Program-made: the position numbers and the translations under genes
Source: SIG603 sp963621245
Lineage (GTDB): Bacteria; Bacillota; Clostridia; Oscillospirales; Acutalibacteraceae
Reading direction: 5' to 3'
Assembly: GCA_963621245.1 (NCBI GenBank)
Contig: CAVFCW010000015.1
Span: 1 to 54,664, forward strand
DNA: 54,664 nucleotides
Notes under the pieces: generated by a model
What the model saw: the letters and a program-made list of their open reading frames with translations, nothing else
What the model was told of the DNA's origin: nothing
Database searches by the model: none
Shown here: positions 8,234 through 16,634 of the stretch, piece after piece
How the letters are laid out: each line of letters starts with the position of its first letter
Position numbering within the stretch: position 1 is the stretch's first letter

Positions 8234-8266
8234 AAAAGCCCGATTTTTTCACAAAAACGGGCTTTT
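8234..8266 (-). terminator. terminator of the threonine operon
   Basis: AAAAGCCCG pairs with CGGGCTTTT, with a T run on the minus strand, 63 bases after the lysC stop codon. Confidence 0.85.
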
Positions 8267-8328
8267 GGGATATATTCTTTTCTTTCTTAAACTATTTAAG
8301 ATATTTTCAAAAGAAAAATTATATCAAA

Positions 8329-9534
8329 TTACTCGAAGAATTTATCGTGAACAGCCTTAACAGCTCTGTCAGCATCCTCAACGTCAACGAGAACGGAGAT
8401 TTTAATCTCGGATGTGGAAATCATTCTGATGTTGATATTGCTTGAGTAAAGTGCCTCGAACATATCGCTTGCAACACCGGGGTGAGACTCCATGCCTGCG
8501 CCGACAATTGAAATCTTAGCTACCTTATCGTCATAAGAGACAGAGTTTGCGCCGATAGCCTCAATGTAAGGATTGAGAACCTCGATAGCCTCACTTAAGC
8601 TGTCCTGAGCGATAGTGAAGGAAATATCCTTTGTTCCGTTTCTGCCGATGGACTGAAGAATAATATCGACATTGATGTTCTTTGCGGAAAGCTTTGAGAA
8701 AATCTTGAAAGCAAGACCCGGCTTATCCGGAACACCGATAACTGAAATTCTGGCAACGTTTGTATCCTTGGCAACGCCACTGATGAGCATTTTTTCCACT
8801 TTAGCATCCTCCTTAACGATGGTACCTGGTTTTCTTGTGTAGCTTGAAAGAACCTCAAGCTCAAGGTTATATTTCTTTGCGAGCTCAACGCTGCGGTTGT
8901 GAAGAACCTGTGCGCCGAGAGTTGCGAGCTCGAGCATCTCGTCATAGGAGATAACGTCAAGCTTTCTTGCACCCGGAATTTTTCTCGGATCGGCTGTGTA
9001 AACGCCGTCAACGTCCGTGAAAATCTGGCATCTGTCGGCGTGCATTGCACATGCGATTGCAACTGCGCTTGTGTCCGAGCCGCCTCTGCCGAGGGTGGTC
9101 ATATCATCAAAACGGTTAACGCCCTGGAATCCCGTGACGACGACAATGTTCTTCTTGTCGAGTTCCTTGCGGATTCTCTCGGGTTTAACTCTGCGGATTC
9201 TTGCGTTTCCGTAGTTGGAGGTTGTGAGGAATCCTGCCTGCCAGCCCAAAAGAGAAACAACGGGGTAACCGAGCTTCTCGATTGCCATAGCGAGGAGCGA
9301 TGCGCTCATCTGCTCGCCGGCTGTCAAAAGCTGATCCATCTCTCTTTTTGATGCGTTGGGATTAATCTCGTTTGCCTTTTCGATCATATCGTCGGTTGTG
9401 TCGCCCTGAGCGGAAACGACAACGACAACATCGTTGCCCGCCTTGTATGCACCCGTGACGATATCGGCAACGTTAAATATACGCTCGGCGTCCTTAACCG
9501 ATGATCCGCCAAACTTCTGAACTATCAAAGACAT
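8329..9534 (-). CDS. lysC: aspartate kinase
   Basis: The 401-residue monofunctional aspartokinase phosphorylates aspartate, the first step to lysine, threonine and methionine. The kinase domain shows KFGGSSV (residues 7-13), TTLGRGGSDTSA (147-157) and FTDVDGVYTADPR (172-184). Two ACT domains fill about 262-401 and should carry feedback inhibition. It is the last gene of the run pheB-like/hom/thrB/lysC, 27 bases after thrB. No lysine riboswitch or T-box precedes it. Its grouping with hom and thrB suggests threonine-branch control, probably by allostery. Confidence 0.95.
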   Translation of the reverse strand: MSLIVQKFGGSSVKDAERIFNVADIVTGAYKAGNDVVVVVSAQGDTTDDMIEKANEINPNASKREMDQLLTAGEQMSASLLAMAIEKLGYPVVSLLGWQAGFLTTSNYGNARIRRVKPERIRKELDKKNIVVVTGFQGVNRFDDMTTLGRGGSDTSAVAIACAMHADRCQIFTDVDGVYTADPRKIPGARKLDVISYDEMLELATLGAQVLHNRSVELAKKYNLELEVLSSYTRKPGTIVKEDAKVEKMLISGVAKDTNVARISVIGVPDKPGLAFKIFSKLSAKNINVDIILQSIGRNGTKDISFTIAQDSLSEAIEVLNPYIEAIGANSVSYDDKVAKISIVGAGMESHPGVASDMFEALYSSNINIRMISTSEIKISVLVDVEDADRAVKAVHDKFFE

Positions 9535-9561
9535 CTTATTCTTTCCTTTCTTGATAGGGTT

Positions 9562-10455
9562 TTACTCAATAACTATTCTTGCTCCGTGGGGATCGGCTTT
9601 CAAAACCTCAACTCTCCAACCGTTAATTCCGTGCTCCTCAAGTCTTTCGAGAGCCTTCTCAGTGTAATCGGTGTTGTCAGCCTCAATCATAGCCATGATT
9701 GTTGGGCCCGCACCGGAAACATACGTGCCGAGAGAACCGAGCTCATAGCTCATTCTGAAAACGGTCTCGTAGTTGTTGATAAGACCCGAACGGTACGGCT
9801 GGTGAATTTTATCCTGAACGGCAACACGCAGATTTTCAAGGTTGCCTGAGAAGAGCGAAGCCGTCATAAGTCCTGTTCTTGAGAGATTGAAAACTGCGTC
9901 CTGACGGGAGTACATCTCGGGGAGCACTTTTCTTGCCTCTTCCGTTTTGAGCTCGAAGGGGGGAATCATCACGGCAAATGCGATTTTCTCCGAAACGGGA
10001 ACGCTCACGCTGTAAACTCTGTTGCAGTCCATTGCCGAAGCTACAAGTCCGCCGGAAATTGCGGGGGTGGTGTTGTCGGGGTGTCCCTCAATCTTGCAAG
10101 CAAGATTGATAAGTGCGTGAGTTGAGAGCGGAGAGCCTAAAAGTCTGTTTGCACCGAGAATTCCCGCAACGATGCAAGCCGAAGAAGAGCCCAAGCCTCT
10201 TGCCATGGGGATGTTGTTCTCCTGGCGAATTTTAAGTCCCGGTATTTTTTTGCCGCATAAATCGTAAACCTCTTTTGCAGCCTGGAAAATCAGATTTGAC
10301 TCATCTGTGGGAACGACGGTATCGTCCACCGACTCAATGTCGATTTCGTCCCATTCTTCCATCCAAACACGGTTCATCATTGTGAGCGCGATTCCGAGCG
10401 AATCGAAGCCGGAGCCGAGGTTTGCGCTTGTAGCGGGTACATCTATTCTTATCAT
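9562..10455 (-). CDS. thrB: homoserine kinase
   Basis: This GHMP-family kinase of 297 residues converts homoserine to O-phosphohomoserine. It has the N-terminal PATSANLGSGFDSLG motif and the ATP loop PMARGLGSSSA (near residue 83 from the chosen start), plus the C-terminal GAGPT motif. I take the ATG at 10455, which has GGATGG eight bases upstream, over the in-frame ATG at 10467, which sits directly against the purine run. It follows hom by 18 bases. Threonine synthase, the next step, is not in the window. Confidence 0.94.
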   Translation of the reverse strand: MIRIDVPATSANLGSGFDSLGIALTMMNRVWMEEWDEIDIESVDDTVVPTDESNLIFQAAKEVYDLCGKKIPGLKIRQENNIPMARGLGSSSACIVAGILGANRLLGSPLSTHALINLACKIEGHPDNTTPAISGGLVASAMDCNRVYSVSVPVSEKIAFAVMIPPFELKTEEARKVLPEMYSRQDAVFNLSRTGLMTASLFSGNLENLRVAVQDKIHQPYRSGLINNYETVFRMSYELGSLGTYVSGAGPTIMAMIEADNTDYTEKALERLEEHGINGWRVEVLKADPHGARIVIE

Positions 10456-10473
10456 GCTTTTACCCATCCTTTA

Positions 10474-11718
10474 TTAATAATCGGATACTCTTATCTTTGA
10501 GAGAACCTTTACGCCGTCCTTTTCAAGTGTGGCAAGCTTTTCCTCGATTTCGTACTCGGGAAGTTCGGGAGTGATAAATCCTGCCTCGCCCTCCTCGCGG
10601 TTCTTTCTTGCAAGCTCTCTTACGGGGCCGAATACCTCGTCAGCCTTCTGAAGCGCATGCTCCTCGCTGTCAGCCTGAACTCTTACGAAGAAAGCACTCA
10701 CGTCGTTCTTGATGTCGTCGACAAAGCCCTCCTTGGCGTCTTCCCAGTAAAGGAACTTTCTTGAGGTCTGCTGTTTAGCGCAATCGATAACGTCAGCAAC
10801 AACAGCGGAAGCGGTGGGAAGCTTACCTGCGCCCTTGCCGTAGAACACAACGTCGCCTGTTGCGTCACCGCGAACCATAATTCCGTTGAAAACATCGTCA
10901 ACGTTTGCAAGCTGAGACTCGCGTGAAACGAACATCGGGCAAACTTTTATCTGAATTTTGCCGTTGTCCTGCATTTTAACCGAACCGATAAGCTTGATAA
11001 CGCCGCCCCATGCCTCGGCATAATCGACGTCCGCAAGAGTTATCTTTGTGATTCCCTCTGTGTAGCAAGACTCGGGATAAACGTGGTTTCCGAATGTGAG
11101 AGAAGCAAGAATGCAAATCTTTCTGCAAGCATCGTGACCCTCAATGTCGGCTGCGGGATTTCTCTCGGCATAACCGAGCTCCTGAGCGAGCTTCAAAGCG
11201 TCCTCAAAAGCCATCTGCTCACGAATCATCTTTGTGAGAATGAAGTTTGTGGTTCCGTTGAGGATACCGGCAATCTCACTGACTTCGTTTGCGGCAAGGC
11301 AAGTTGAAATCGGTCTGATGATGGGAACACCGCCGCCAACGCTTGCCTCAAAGAGGAAGTTTAGGTTATTTTTCTTGGCGATTTTGAGAAGCTCGTTGCC
11401 CTTTGCGGCTACAAGCTCTTTATTGGATGTGACAACGTTCTTGCCGTTTTCGAGGCAAGCCTTTGCGTAGTCGAATGAGGGATGAAGTCCGCCCATAACC
11501 TCAACAACCGTGCTGACCTCGGGATCGTTCAAAATAACGTCAAAATCTTTTACGAAAAGATTCCCATACGAAAGCTGGGGGAAATCTTTTCTGTCGAGGA
11601 TATATTTTATGGAAATCTCCTCGCCCGCTCTTCTCTTTATGCTCTCGGCGTGAGTGAGGATAACCTCGGCTACACCGGAGCCGACTGTGCCGTGTCCAAG
11701 TATTGCTATTTTTGCCAT
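10474..11718 (-). CDS. hom: homoserine dehydrogenase
   Basis: The roughly 414-residue enzyme reduces aspartate semialdehyde to homoserine. It begins MAKIAILGHGTVGSG, the NAD(P)-binding glycine loop, and has the substrate-domain hallmarks NGTTNFILTKM and GYAERNPAADIEGHDACRK. A C-terminal ACT domain occupies about the last 85 residues. The ATG at 11718 has AAAGGAAG upstream and is preferred over an in-frame TTG at 11745. The 5' gene (pheB-like) ends within 25 bases, so the operon is tightly packed. Confidence 0.95.
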   Translation of the reverse strand: MAKIAILGHGTVGSGVAEVILTHAESIKRRAGEEISIKYILDRKDFPQLSYGNLFVKDFDVILNDPEVSTVVEVMGGLHPSFDYAKACLENGKNVVTSNKELVAAKGNELLKIAKKNNLNFLFEASVGGGVPIIRPISTCLAANEVSEIAGILNGTTNFILTKMIREQMAFEDALKLAQELGYAERNPAADIEGHDACRKICILASLTFGNHVYPESCYTEGITKITLADVDYAEAWGGVIKLIGSVKMQDNGKIQIKVCPMFVSRESQLANVDDVFNGIMVRGDATGDVVFYGKGAGKLPTASAVVADVIDCAKQQTSRKFLYWEDAKEGFVDDIKNDVSAFFVRVQADSEEHALQKADEVFGPVRELARKNREEGEAGFITPELPEYEIEEKLATLEKDGVKVLSKIRVSDY

Positions 11719-11741
11719 TTTATCTTCTTCCTTTCGGATAA

Positions 11742-12176
11742 TCAACCGATTATACTGTCTATTTTTATTACTCCGTCCACGCTTTTAAGCATGACTATAA
11801 GTTCATCCGCCTCAACCGTCATATCCGATGAGCTTGCGCTTATCGTGACAAAGGCTCTCCCCTTTACGGGTATATTCTGATTAACTGTAAGAATGTTTGC
11901 GTTCACCTCGTAGAAAACCTGAAGCAGATTCATCAGTGCTCCCGGCTTATCCTGAAGCACGACCTGCATGGAAACCATGCCGCCTCCGTCTTTCTTGTAC
12001 GGAAAAACGCCGTCTTTATATTTGTAATAAACACTGCGGGAAATGCCCGCCATTCGTGCCGCCTCGCTGGTATTGCCCGCCTCGCCGCTTTCCAAAAGCG
12101 ATGTGGCATAAACTACCTTTTCATAAATCTCCGGCAGTACAGACTTGTCTATCACAAGATATGAATTATTTTTCAT
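11742..12176 (-). CDS. ACT domain protein, PheB/UPF0735 family
   Basis: The roughly 144-residue protein has an N-terminal helical part with a helix-turn-helix look (TSEAARMAGISRSVYYKYKDGVFPY) and a C-terminal ACT domain (SMQVVLQDKPGALMNLLQVF). This is the layout of the UPF0735 family, often annotated pheB and found beside hom in Firmicutes. ACT domains bind amino acids, so it may sense threonine or phenylalanine and regulate the operon; that is inference. The ATG at 12176 matches the family N-terminus and has GGTGG upstream; an in-frame ATG lies at 12194. Confidence 0.85.
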   Translation of the reverse strand: MKNNSYLVIDKSVLPEIYEKVVYATSLLESGEAGNTSEAARMAGISRSVYYKYKDGVFPYKKDGGGMVSMQVVLQDKPGALMNLLQVFYEVNANILTVNQNIPVKGRAFVTISASSSDMTVEADELIVMLKSVDGVIKIDSIIG

Positions 12177-12223
12177 CTGTGTATCGTCCACCATCTATAA
12201 ACATTTGTATCGTAACGGTAAAC

Positions 12224-12252
12224 AGTCTATCATAACCGTACGCCAAAATCAA
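12224..12252 (-). promoter_or_regulatory. putative promoter of the threonine operon
   Basis: On the minus strand TTGATT and TAGACT are separated by 17 bases, between the PBP terminator and the pheB-like gene. Confidence 0.45.
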
Positions 12253-12257
12253 GAAAA

Positions 12258-12284
12258 AAGCCGCTGAATTTTCTTCAGCGGCTT
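12258..12284 (-). terminator. terminator of the class A PBP gene
   Basis: An 11-bp stem, AAGCCGCTGAA/TTCAGCGGCTT, is followed on the minus strand by TTTTTTCTT, 83 bases after the PBP stop. Confidence 0.9.
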
Positions 12285-12366
12285 AATATCGTCGATTTGC
12301 CCACTTTATCCCCACTTGGGAATAAAATTTCTGTTAATTATGCGACAGTATATATTTGCGCGTGCT

Positions 12367-14817
12367 TTAGCCCAAATATATTGAATCATCATCGGTATAA
12401 TCATCCGAAGAATCGGGCTCCGGCTCGTACGTAGGATCGGGCTCCGGCTCGTAAGTTGGGTCTGGTTCCGGTTCGTAAGTTGGATCCGGCTCGATTGTAG
12501 GATCTGGCTCGTAAGTCGGATCCGGCTCAATTGTCGGATCGGGCGTTTCCGTCGCATTCGGATCAGGCGTTGCTGTTGCATTCGGATCCGGTGTTGCCGT
12601 TGCGTAAGCGGCAGTGGATGTCTTGTTGTAGTGGAGGTGATCGCTTCCCGCATTACATACGTCGGGAAGATTATCGTTACTGTACCAACCTCCGGCAACA
12701 TTCGAGCAGTAGCTCGAAGCAAGAAGTCCCGAATCACGGCAGAAGTACTTGTATTCAACGTTATCGGAATATGTGAAGTCTGTCGAATAGTTGTAGCCGT
12801 AATTCTCCGTCATATAGAGCATTGCCTGGCGCCACATGGTTTTTGCGGCAGTATCGGTTGAAACCGTGGACGGCATATCGTAACCTGCCCAACAGCCCGC
12901 AACGGCTATCGGAGTACCGCCGACAAACCAAACGTCGGAGTAGTCGTCCGTTGTACCTGTTTTACCGTAAATTGTCCAACCGTCAATCTGAGTCTGATAA
13001 CCTGTACCGTTGTTTCCGTAGATAACGTTCTGAAGAAGCTTGTTCATGATGGTTGCGTTATCCTCGGAGATTGCTCTCTCGCCAACATTGTCTCTGTTGT
13101 CGACAATAACGTTTCCGTCGCTGTCCTTGATGTAGTAGAAAGAGTACGGCTTGTTGTAAATACCGCCGTTTCCGAAAATCTGGAATGCGGCTGTCATCTC
13201 CTCAACGGTTACACCGTTGTAAAGACCGCCGATTGCAAGCGCCGAGAGAGAGTACTGGTCAACTGCGGCGTCAAGAGTTGTAAAGTGAAGTCTGTCGGTC
13301 AAGAACTCGTAACAGCTCTGAGTTGTGAGCTCCTGAGCAAGCTGAGCGGCAGGCGCGTTCTGAGAAATCTCAATAGCCGTATCGACATTCATGTAACCCG
13401 TGTATGTTCCCGAGAAGTTGTTCGGGCCGGCAGAACCGTCATCAAAGTAACCGACAATTCCCTGGTCTTTAAGAACAGAGCCGTAGGTTATCGTGTTTGT
13501 CTCAAGGCCGAGCGAATAAACGGAAATCGGCTTGAATGAAGATCCCGCAGGTCTTGTTGTCTGTGTTGCACGGTCTGTGAGAAGGTTTGCGTTCTTTGTG
13601 TATCGTGAACCGACAATCGCCAAAATCTTACCGGAATAATCCATCATGTAGTAACCGAACTGCATGGATGAATCATCTATAAGATCATAAGATGTCTGAG
13701 TGAATATTTTCTCGATGTTGGACTGAATGTCCTCGTTGAGGCAAGAATAAATCTGAAGACCGCCGTTTGTTATCATCTGAGCGGCATAGCTTCTCGAGAT
13801 GTTCATGTTCTCTGCGATGGAGTCTATCATCTCATAGTACATGTTCTCAATGTACCAGTTCCAAACGCCGTCGGTATCGTCCGTCTCCTCCTCGGCGTCA
13901 AGCTCACCTGTTGTCGAAACAAACGAGAACGCCCAGTTCATATTCTCGGACTCCGCCATAGCGTCGTCATACTCCTGCTTTGTGATGTAACCCTGAGAGT
14001 ACATCTCGCCCAAAACTATCTGCTGACGAGCCTTGTTGTTCTCCGGGAAAATCATCGGTGTGTAAGCATACGGGTTCTGGGTTATACCCGCAATTGCTGC
14101 GCATTCGGCAATATCGCAATCTTTGATGTCCTTGCCGAAATATGTCTGAGCCGCCGCCTGAACGCCATTACATCCGCTTCCGAAATAAACATAGTTGAGG
14201 TAATACTCAAGAATTTCATCCTTGGAATATTTCTTCTCGAGATTTATAGCCGAGAAAATCTCTCTAATCTTACGGTTAATGGAAACCTCGTCATCCTTTG
14301 TTATGTTCTTGATGAGCTGCTGAGTCAGTGTAGAACCGCCGGCTCCACCTTTTCCCGTTGCCATTTTGACAACAGCTCCGAATGTGGTTTTCCAGTCAAC
14401 ACCGTTATGCTCATAGAAACGCTTGTCCTCGATTGCGACCATGGCGTTTTTCATGGCGTCGGGTATATCGGCGAAATCCACCCAGCTTCTGTTTTCCGAA
14501 GCGTAGAACTTCATGTACTCGGTGTAATTTCCGCTTCCGTCATCGACATAAACCGTACTCGACTGGTTCATCTTGAACGAAGAAAGCGACGCTATCTCGG
14601 TGTTTCTCTGGCTCCACACATATTTGCCAACGGCAAAAAGAACCACGCATCCGGCAACCACGAGTATTACGAACAGCGTGATGAAAAGCTTCCATACCAT
14701 TCCGAAAATGCTTTTCGCAGTTGCTCCCGCCGAAACGGCAAACTCATCGTCGGCAGCCGCCGTACCCGTTCTTGTGTGCGTGACGCCGTACTTATTTATA
14801 TCTTTATTATTAAACAA
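12367..14817 (-). CDS. bifunctional class A penicillin-binding protein (transglycosylase/transpeptidase)
   Basis: The 816-residue protein polymerises and cross-links peptidoglycan outside the membrane. It has a cytoplasmic N-terminus, a membrane helix (about 41-63) and a GT51 domain with catalytic E130 in EDKRFYEHNG and GGSTLTQQ (160-167). Its transpeptidase domain has S426-x-x-K429, SQN (485-487) and KTG (619-621). A proline-rich tail from about 739 consists of TPDPNA and EPDPTYEP repeats and ends in an acidic stretch; such tails are thought to span or bind the wall. The start is TTG, with GGGAGG seven bases upstream. The mRNA has an unusually structured leader. Confidence 0.95.
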   Translation of the reverse strand: MFNNKDINKYGVTHTRTGTAAADDEFAVSAGATAKSIFGMVWKLFITLFVILVVAGCVVLFAVGKYVWSQRNTEIASLSSFKMNQSSTVYVDDGSGNYTEYMKFYASENRSWVDFADIPDAMKNAMVAIEDKRFYEHNGVDWKTTFGAVVKMATGKGGAGGSTLTQQLIKNITKDDEVSINRKIREIFSAINLEKKYSKDEILEYYLNYVYFGSGCNGVQAAAQTYFGKDIKDCDIAECAAIAGITQNPYAYTPMIFPENNKARQQIVLGEMYSQGYITKQEYDDAMAESENMNWAFSFVSTTGELDAEEETDDTDGVWNWYIENMYYEMIDSIAENMNISRSYAAQMITNGGLQIYSCLNEDIQSNIEKIFTQTSYDLIDDSSMQFGYYMMDYSGKILAIVGSRYTKNANLLTDRATQTTRPAGSSFKPISVYSLGLETNTITYGSVLKDQGIVGYFDDGSAGPNNFSGTYTGYMNVDTAIEISQNAPAAQLAQELTTQSCYEFLTDRLHFTTLDAAVDQYSLSALAIGGLYNGVTVEEMTAAFQIFGNGGIYNKPYSFYYIKDSDGNVIVDNRDNVGERAISEDNATIMNKLLQNVIYGNNGTGYQTQIDGWTIYGKTGTTDDYSDVWFVGGTPIAVAGCWAGYDMPSTVSTDTAAKTMWRQAMLYMTENYGYNYSTDFTYSDNVEYKYFCRDSGLLASSYCSNVAGGWYSNDNLPDVCNAGSDHLHYNKTSTAAYATATPDPNATATPDPNATETPDPTIEPDPTYEPDPTIEPDPTYEPEPDPTYEPEPDPTYEPEPDSSDDYTDDDSIYLG

Positions 14818-14875
14818 GAATTGACCTCCCTTACTGAAATCTCCTGTAAGTCTTTCAAAGTGACCGTCTGCATAT

Positions 14876-14950
14876 CGGAGCGTAGCTCCGAGAAGTTTTG
14901 GCTAAGAATTGAAAATTCAAGCCAAAACTTTGTTATGACGCCTTTAGGCG
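14876..14950 (-). other. three-hairpin 5' leader of the class A PBP mRNA
   Basis: Three stem-loops lie between the promoter and the start codon: CGCC-ttta-GGCG (14939-14950), an 11-bp AAGTTTTGGCT/AGCCAAAACTT hairpin with inner GAATT/AATTC pairs (14893-14930), and CGGAGC-gta-GCTCCG (14876-14890). None is followed by a T run, so they are not simple terminators. A regulatory or mRNA-stability role is possible. Confidence 0.55.
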
Positions 14951-14964
14951 GCATATGTACTAAG

Positions 14965-14993
14965 ATTATAGTTGTTTAGGCATTTTTAGTCAA
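14965..14993 (-). promoter_or_regulatory. promoter of the class A PBP gene
   Basis: On the minus strand TTGACT and TATAAT are separated by 17 bases. Transcription would start about 140 bases before the TTG start codon. Confidence 0.8.
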
Positions 14994-15026
14994 GCAAGCT
15001 TTGTGCGTTCACAATAATTTAGCATT

Positions 15027-15641
15027 TTATTTGCCGCAGAAAAGCTCCTCGAGCAATTGTTCAAAATAAGCTTTCTTTCCTTTATAAGGGAAGCCGAGCG
15101 CGCACGAAAAGAGCATGGGCGATTTTTTCTCGTCACGCGAGCCGTATTTGTGATCTCCGACTATCGGAAATCCGCGCGAAGAAAACTGCACCCTTATCTG
15201 GTGACTTCTGCCCGTGTGAAGTTTAATTCTCACGAGACTTGTGTTTTCTTTTTCGTCATACGACAAAAGCTTATATTCGAGCTTTGCTTTTTTCACGCCT
15301 TTTCTCTCACGCTTTACGACAAAAACCTTGTTTTTTCTCGAGTCCTTGAAAAGCAAATCTTCAAGAACTCCGCCCTCGGGCACTTTGCCGTGCAAAAGCG
15401 CCGTGTATTCCTTTGAAAGCTTGCCGTCTGCGATAAGCCGTGAAAAATAAGCCGCCGTTTTCTTGTTTCTTGCATAAACCATAACGCCGCCCACGTTTTT
15501 ATCAAGACGGTGAAGCGTGAAAATTTCTCCGCCGAATTCATTCGAGAGAACTTTTGGCATATCCTGTTCGGAATCAAGTCCGACCGGCTTTAAACACACG
15601 ATTATATCATCGTCGGCAAAAAGCTTTTTTATTTCTTCCAT
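15027..15641 (-). CDS. RluA-family pseudouridine synthase
   Basis: The 204-residue protein has the RluA-type catalytic motif HRLDKNVGG (H44-R45-L46-D47; D47 is the nucleophile) and the downstream signatures KEYTALLHGKV, RSHQIRVQF and VGDHKYGS. It isomerises specific uridines in rRNA or tRNA; the target cannot be told from sequence. It lacks an S4 RNA-binding domain and is short for the family. The ATG at 15641 has GGAG seven bases upstream; an in-frame TTG at 15659 does not. Confidence 0.88.
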   Translation of the reverse strand: MEEIKKLFADDDIIVCLKPVGLDSEQDMPKVLSNEFGGEIFTLHRLDKNVGGVMVYARNKKTAAYFSRLIADGKLSKEYTALLHGKVPEGGVLEDLLFKDSRKNKVFVVKRERKGVKKAKLEYKLLSYDEKENTSLVRIKLHTGRSHQIRVQFSSRGFPIVGDHKYGSRDEKKSPMLFSCALGFPYKGKKAYFEQLLEELFCGK

Positions 15642-15666
15642 TTTTGTCTCCGCAAACAATCAAAAA

Positions 15667-15682
15667 CAGCCCCAAAAGGCTG
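15667..15682 (-). terminator. terminator of the 125-aa unknown gene
   Basis: A short CAGCC/GGCTG hairpin with a T run on the minus strand lies just after the stop at 15696 and just before the pseudouridine synthase gene. Confidence 0.55.
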
Positions 15683-15695
15683 CTCCGATTTTTTT

Positions 15696-16073
15696 TTACT
15701 CTATACCGTAACCGGCCTCGATGAGTCTGTCATCGACATAACCGCCCAAAAGTTCCTCGTATGCCTCGAATGTAATCTCGGGGTTATACTCTGGCGAGTC
15801 GGAATTATATTCCTTTTCAAGATAAGTCTCAAACGCATTTATAACCTTTGCTATCTCGGGAAGTTCCTCCTCCTTGACGATAACAGTAACCTCGGAAAAA
15901 TAAGGAAGTGCGCTGTTCTCCTTGAAACGAACCGTCTTGATGTCGTCAAAGTAAATATCTTTAAATCCCGCCTCGGTGAGGTTGCGGTAAATTCTCAGTG
16001 TGGACGTATCGATGTAGCTTATCTTCTTCATGCCCTTCGGTGCAAATTTAGCTATCAAAAAATTCATTGCCAT
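15696..16073 (-). CDS. conserved-looking hypothetical protein, 125 aa
   Basis: I do not recognise this protein. It is about 125 residues, soluble and acidic at the C-terminus, with an early basic stretch (MNFLIAKFAPKGMKK) and a middle KTVRFKENSALPYFSEVTVIVKEEEL that reads like beta strands. No signal peptide or membrane helix is seen. The ATG at 16073 is preferred because GGGGAG lies eight bases upstream; the longer frame from 16118 has no ribosome site. A small terminator separates it from the next gene. Confidence 0.7.
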   Translation of the reverse strand: MAMNFLIAKFAPKGMKKISYIDTSTLRIYRNLTEAGFKDIYFDDIKTVRFKENSALPYFSEVTVIVKEEELPEIAKVINAFETYLEKEYNSDSPEYNPEITFEAYEELLGGYVDDRLIEAGYGIE

Positions 16074-16482
16074 AAACTTTATCTCCCCATTAGGTAAATT
16101 CTTAATGCGCGATTTCACGCTTAATTTTAATTATATCATATTCGCGCCGTAAGGTACATAATCACTTGAAAAATAATCGCACGACGGCACTTTTAATTTT
16201 GCCTGTCGAAAGTTAATTTTGTGAAATAATTATCTAATCTGTCAATAATTTCACGCAATGCGGATTTTTATGGATTTATATTCCGTACGGGAAATAAAAA
16301 GAGAACAAATGCACTATTTTGTATATTTACTGCCTTTTGAAGGTTTTTATATTTTAACTTTGCTTATAAATTTTATGTATACAATTTATACTTTTATAAT
16401 TAAAGTGGCTCAAATGATTTTTCTCAAAAGTTATCTTTGTGCAGAAATTCCAATTCCATCAACTGTTTCATTAGTATTTTGA

Positions 16483-16511
16483 CGAAATTGCAAACCATTG
16501 TTGCAAATTCG
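16483..16511. promoter_or_regulatory. inverted repeat overlapping the LacI-family gene promoter
   Basis: CGAAATTGCAA and TTGCAAATTCG match as reverse complements at 10 of 11 positions around a 7-base centre. The right arm contains the -35 box TTGCAA. This placement fits an autoregulatory operator, though the spacing is looser than the usual LacI-family site. Confidence 0.45.
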
Positions 16512-16529
16512 ACCAATTTGGAATATAAT
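16501..16529 (+). promoter_or_regulatory. promoter of the LacI-family regulator
   Basis: TTGCAA and TATAAT are separated by 17 bases. Confidence 0.75.
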
Positions 16530-16634
16530 AAATTTATAAATTTAGGATAATCGGATTTTTCTACCCGGCTGCACAGCAAAAAAGCAGAAACAAACTTGCG
16601 CTCACAGCCGAATTAAAGTGAAGGGGACTTGATT

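Larger units (their letters stand above)
16074..16634. other. divergent intergenic region with LacI-gene promoter and possible operator
   Basis: The stretch is AT-rich. Its right part holds the promoter and inverted repeat of the LacI-family gene. A 74-codon plus-strand frame at 16258-16482 has no ribosome site and I do not credit it. Nothing else was recognised between 16140 and 16480. Confidence 0.6.

Noticed and set aside
9535..9561. Possible lysine riboswitch or T-box at lysC
   Set aside because: Only 27 bases separate thrB and lysC and no such element occurs before the operon either.
14893..14930. Leader hairpin of the class A PBP as a terminator
   Set aside because: It is followed by CTCGGAGC rather than a T run on the transcribed strand.
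16258..16482. A 74-codon plus-strand frame with hydrophobic residues
   Set aside because: AT-rich sequence, no ribosome site, low-complexity translation and no promoter; probably chance.
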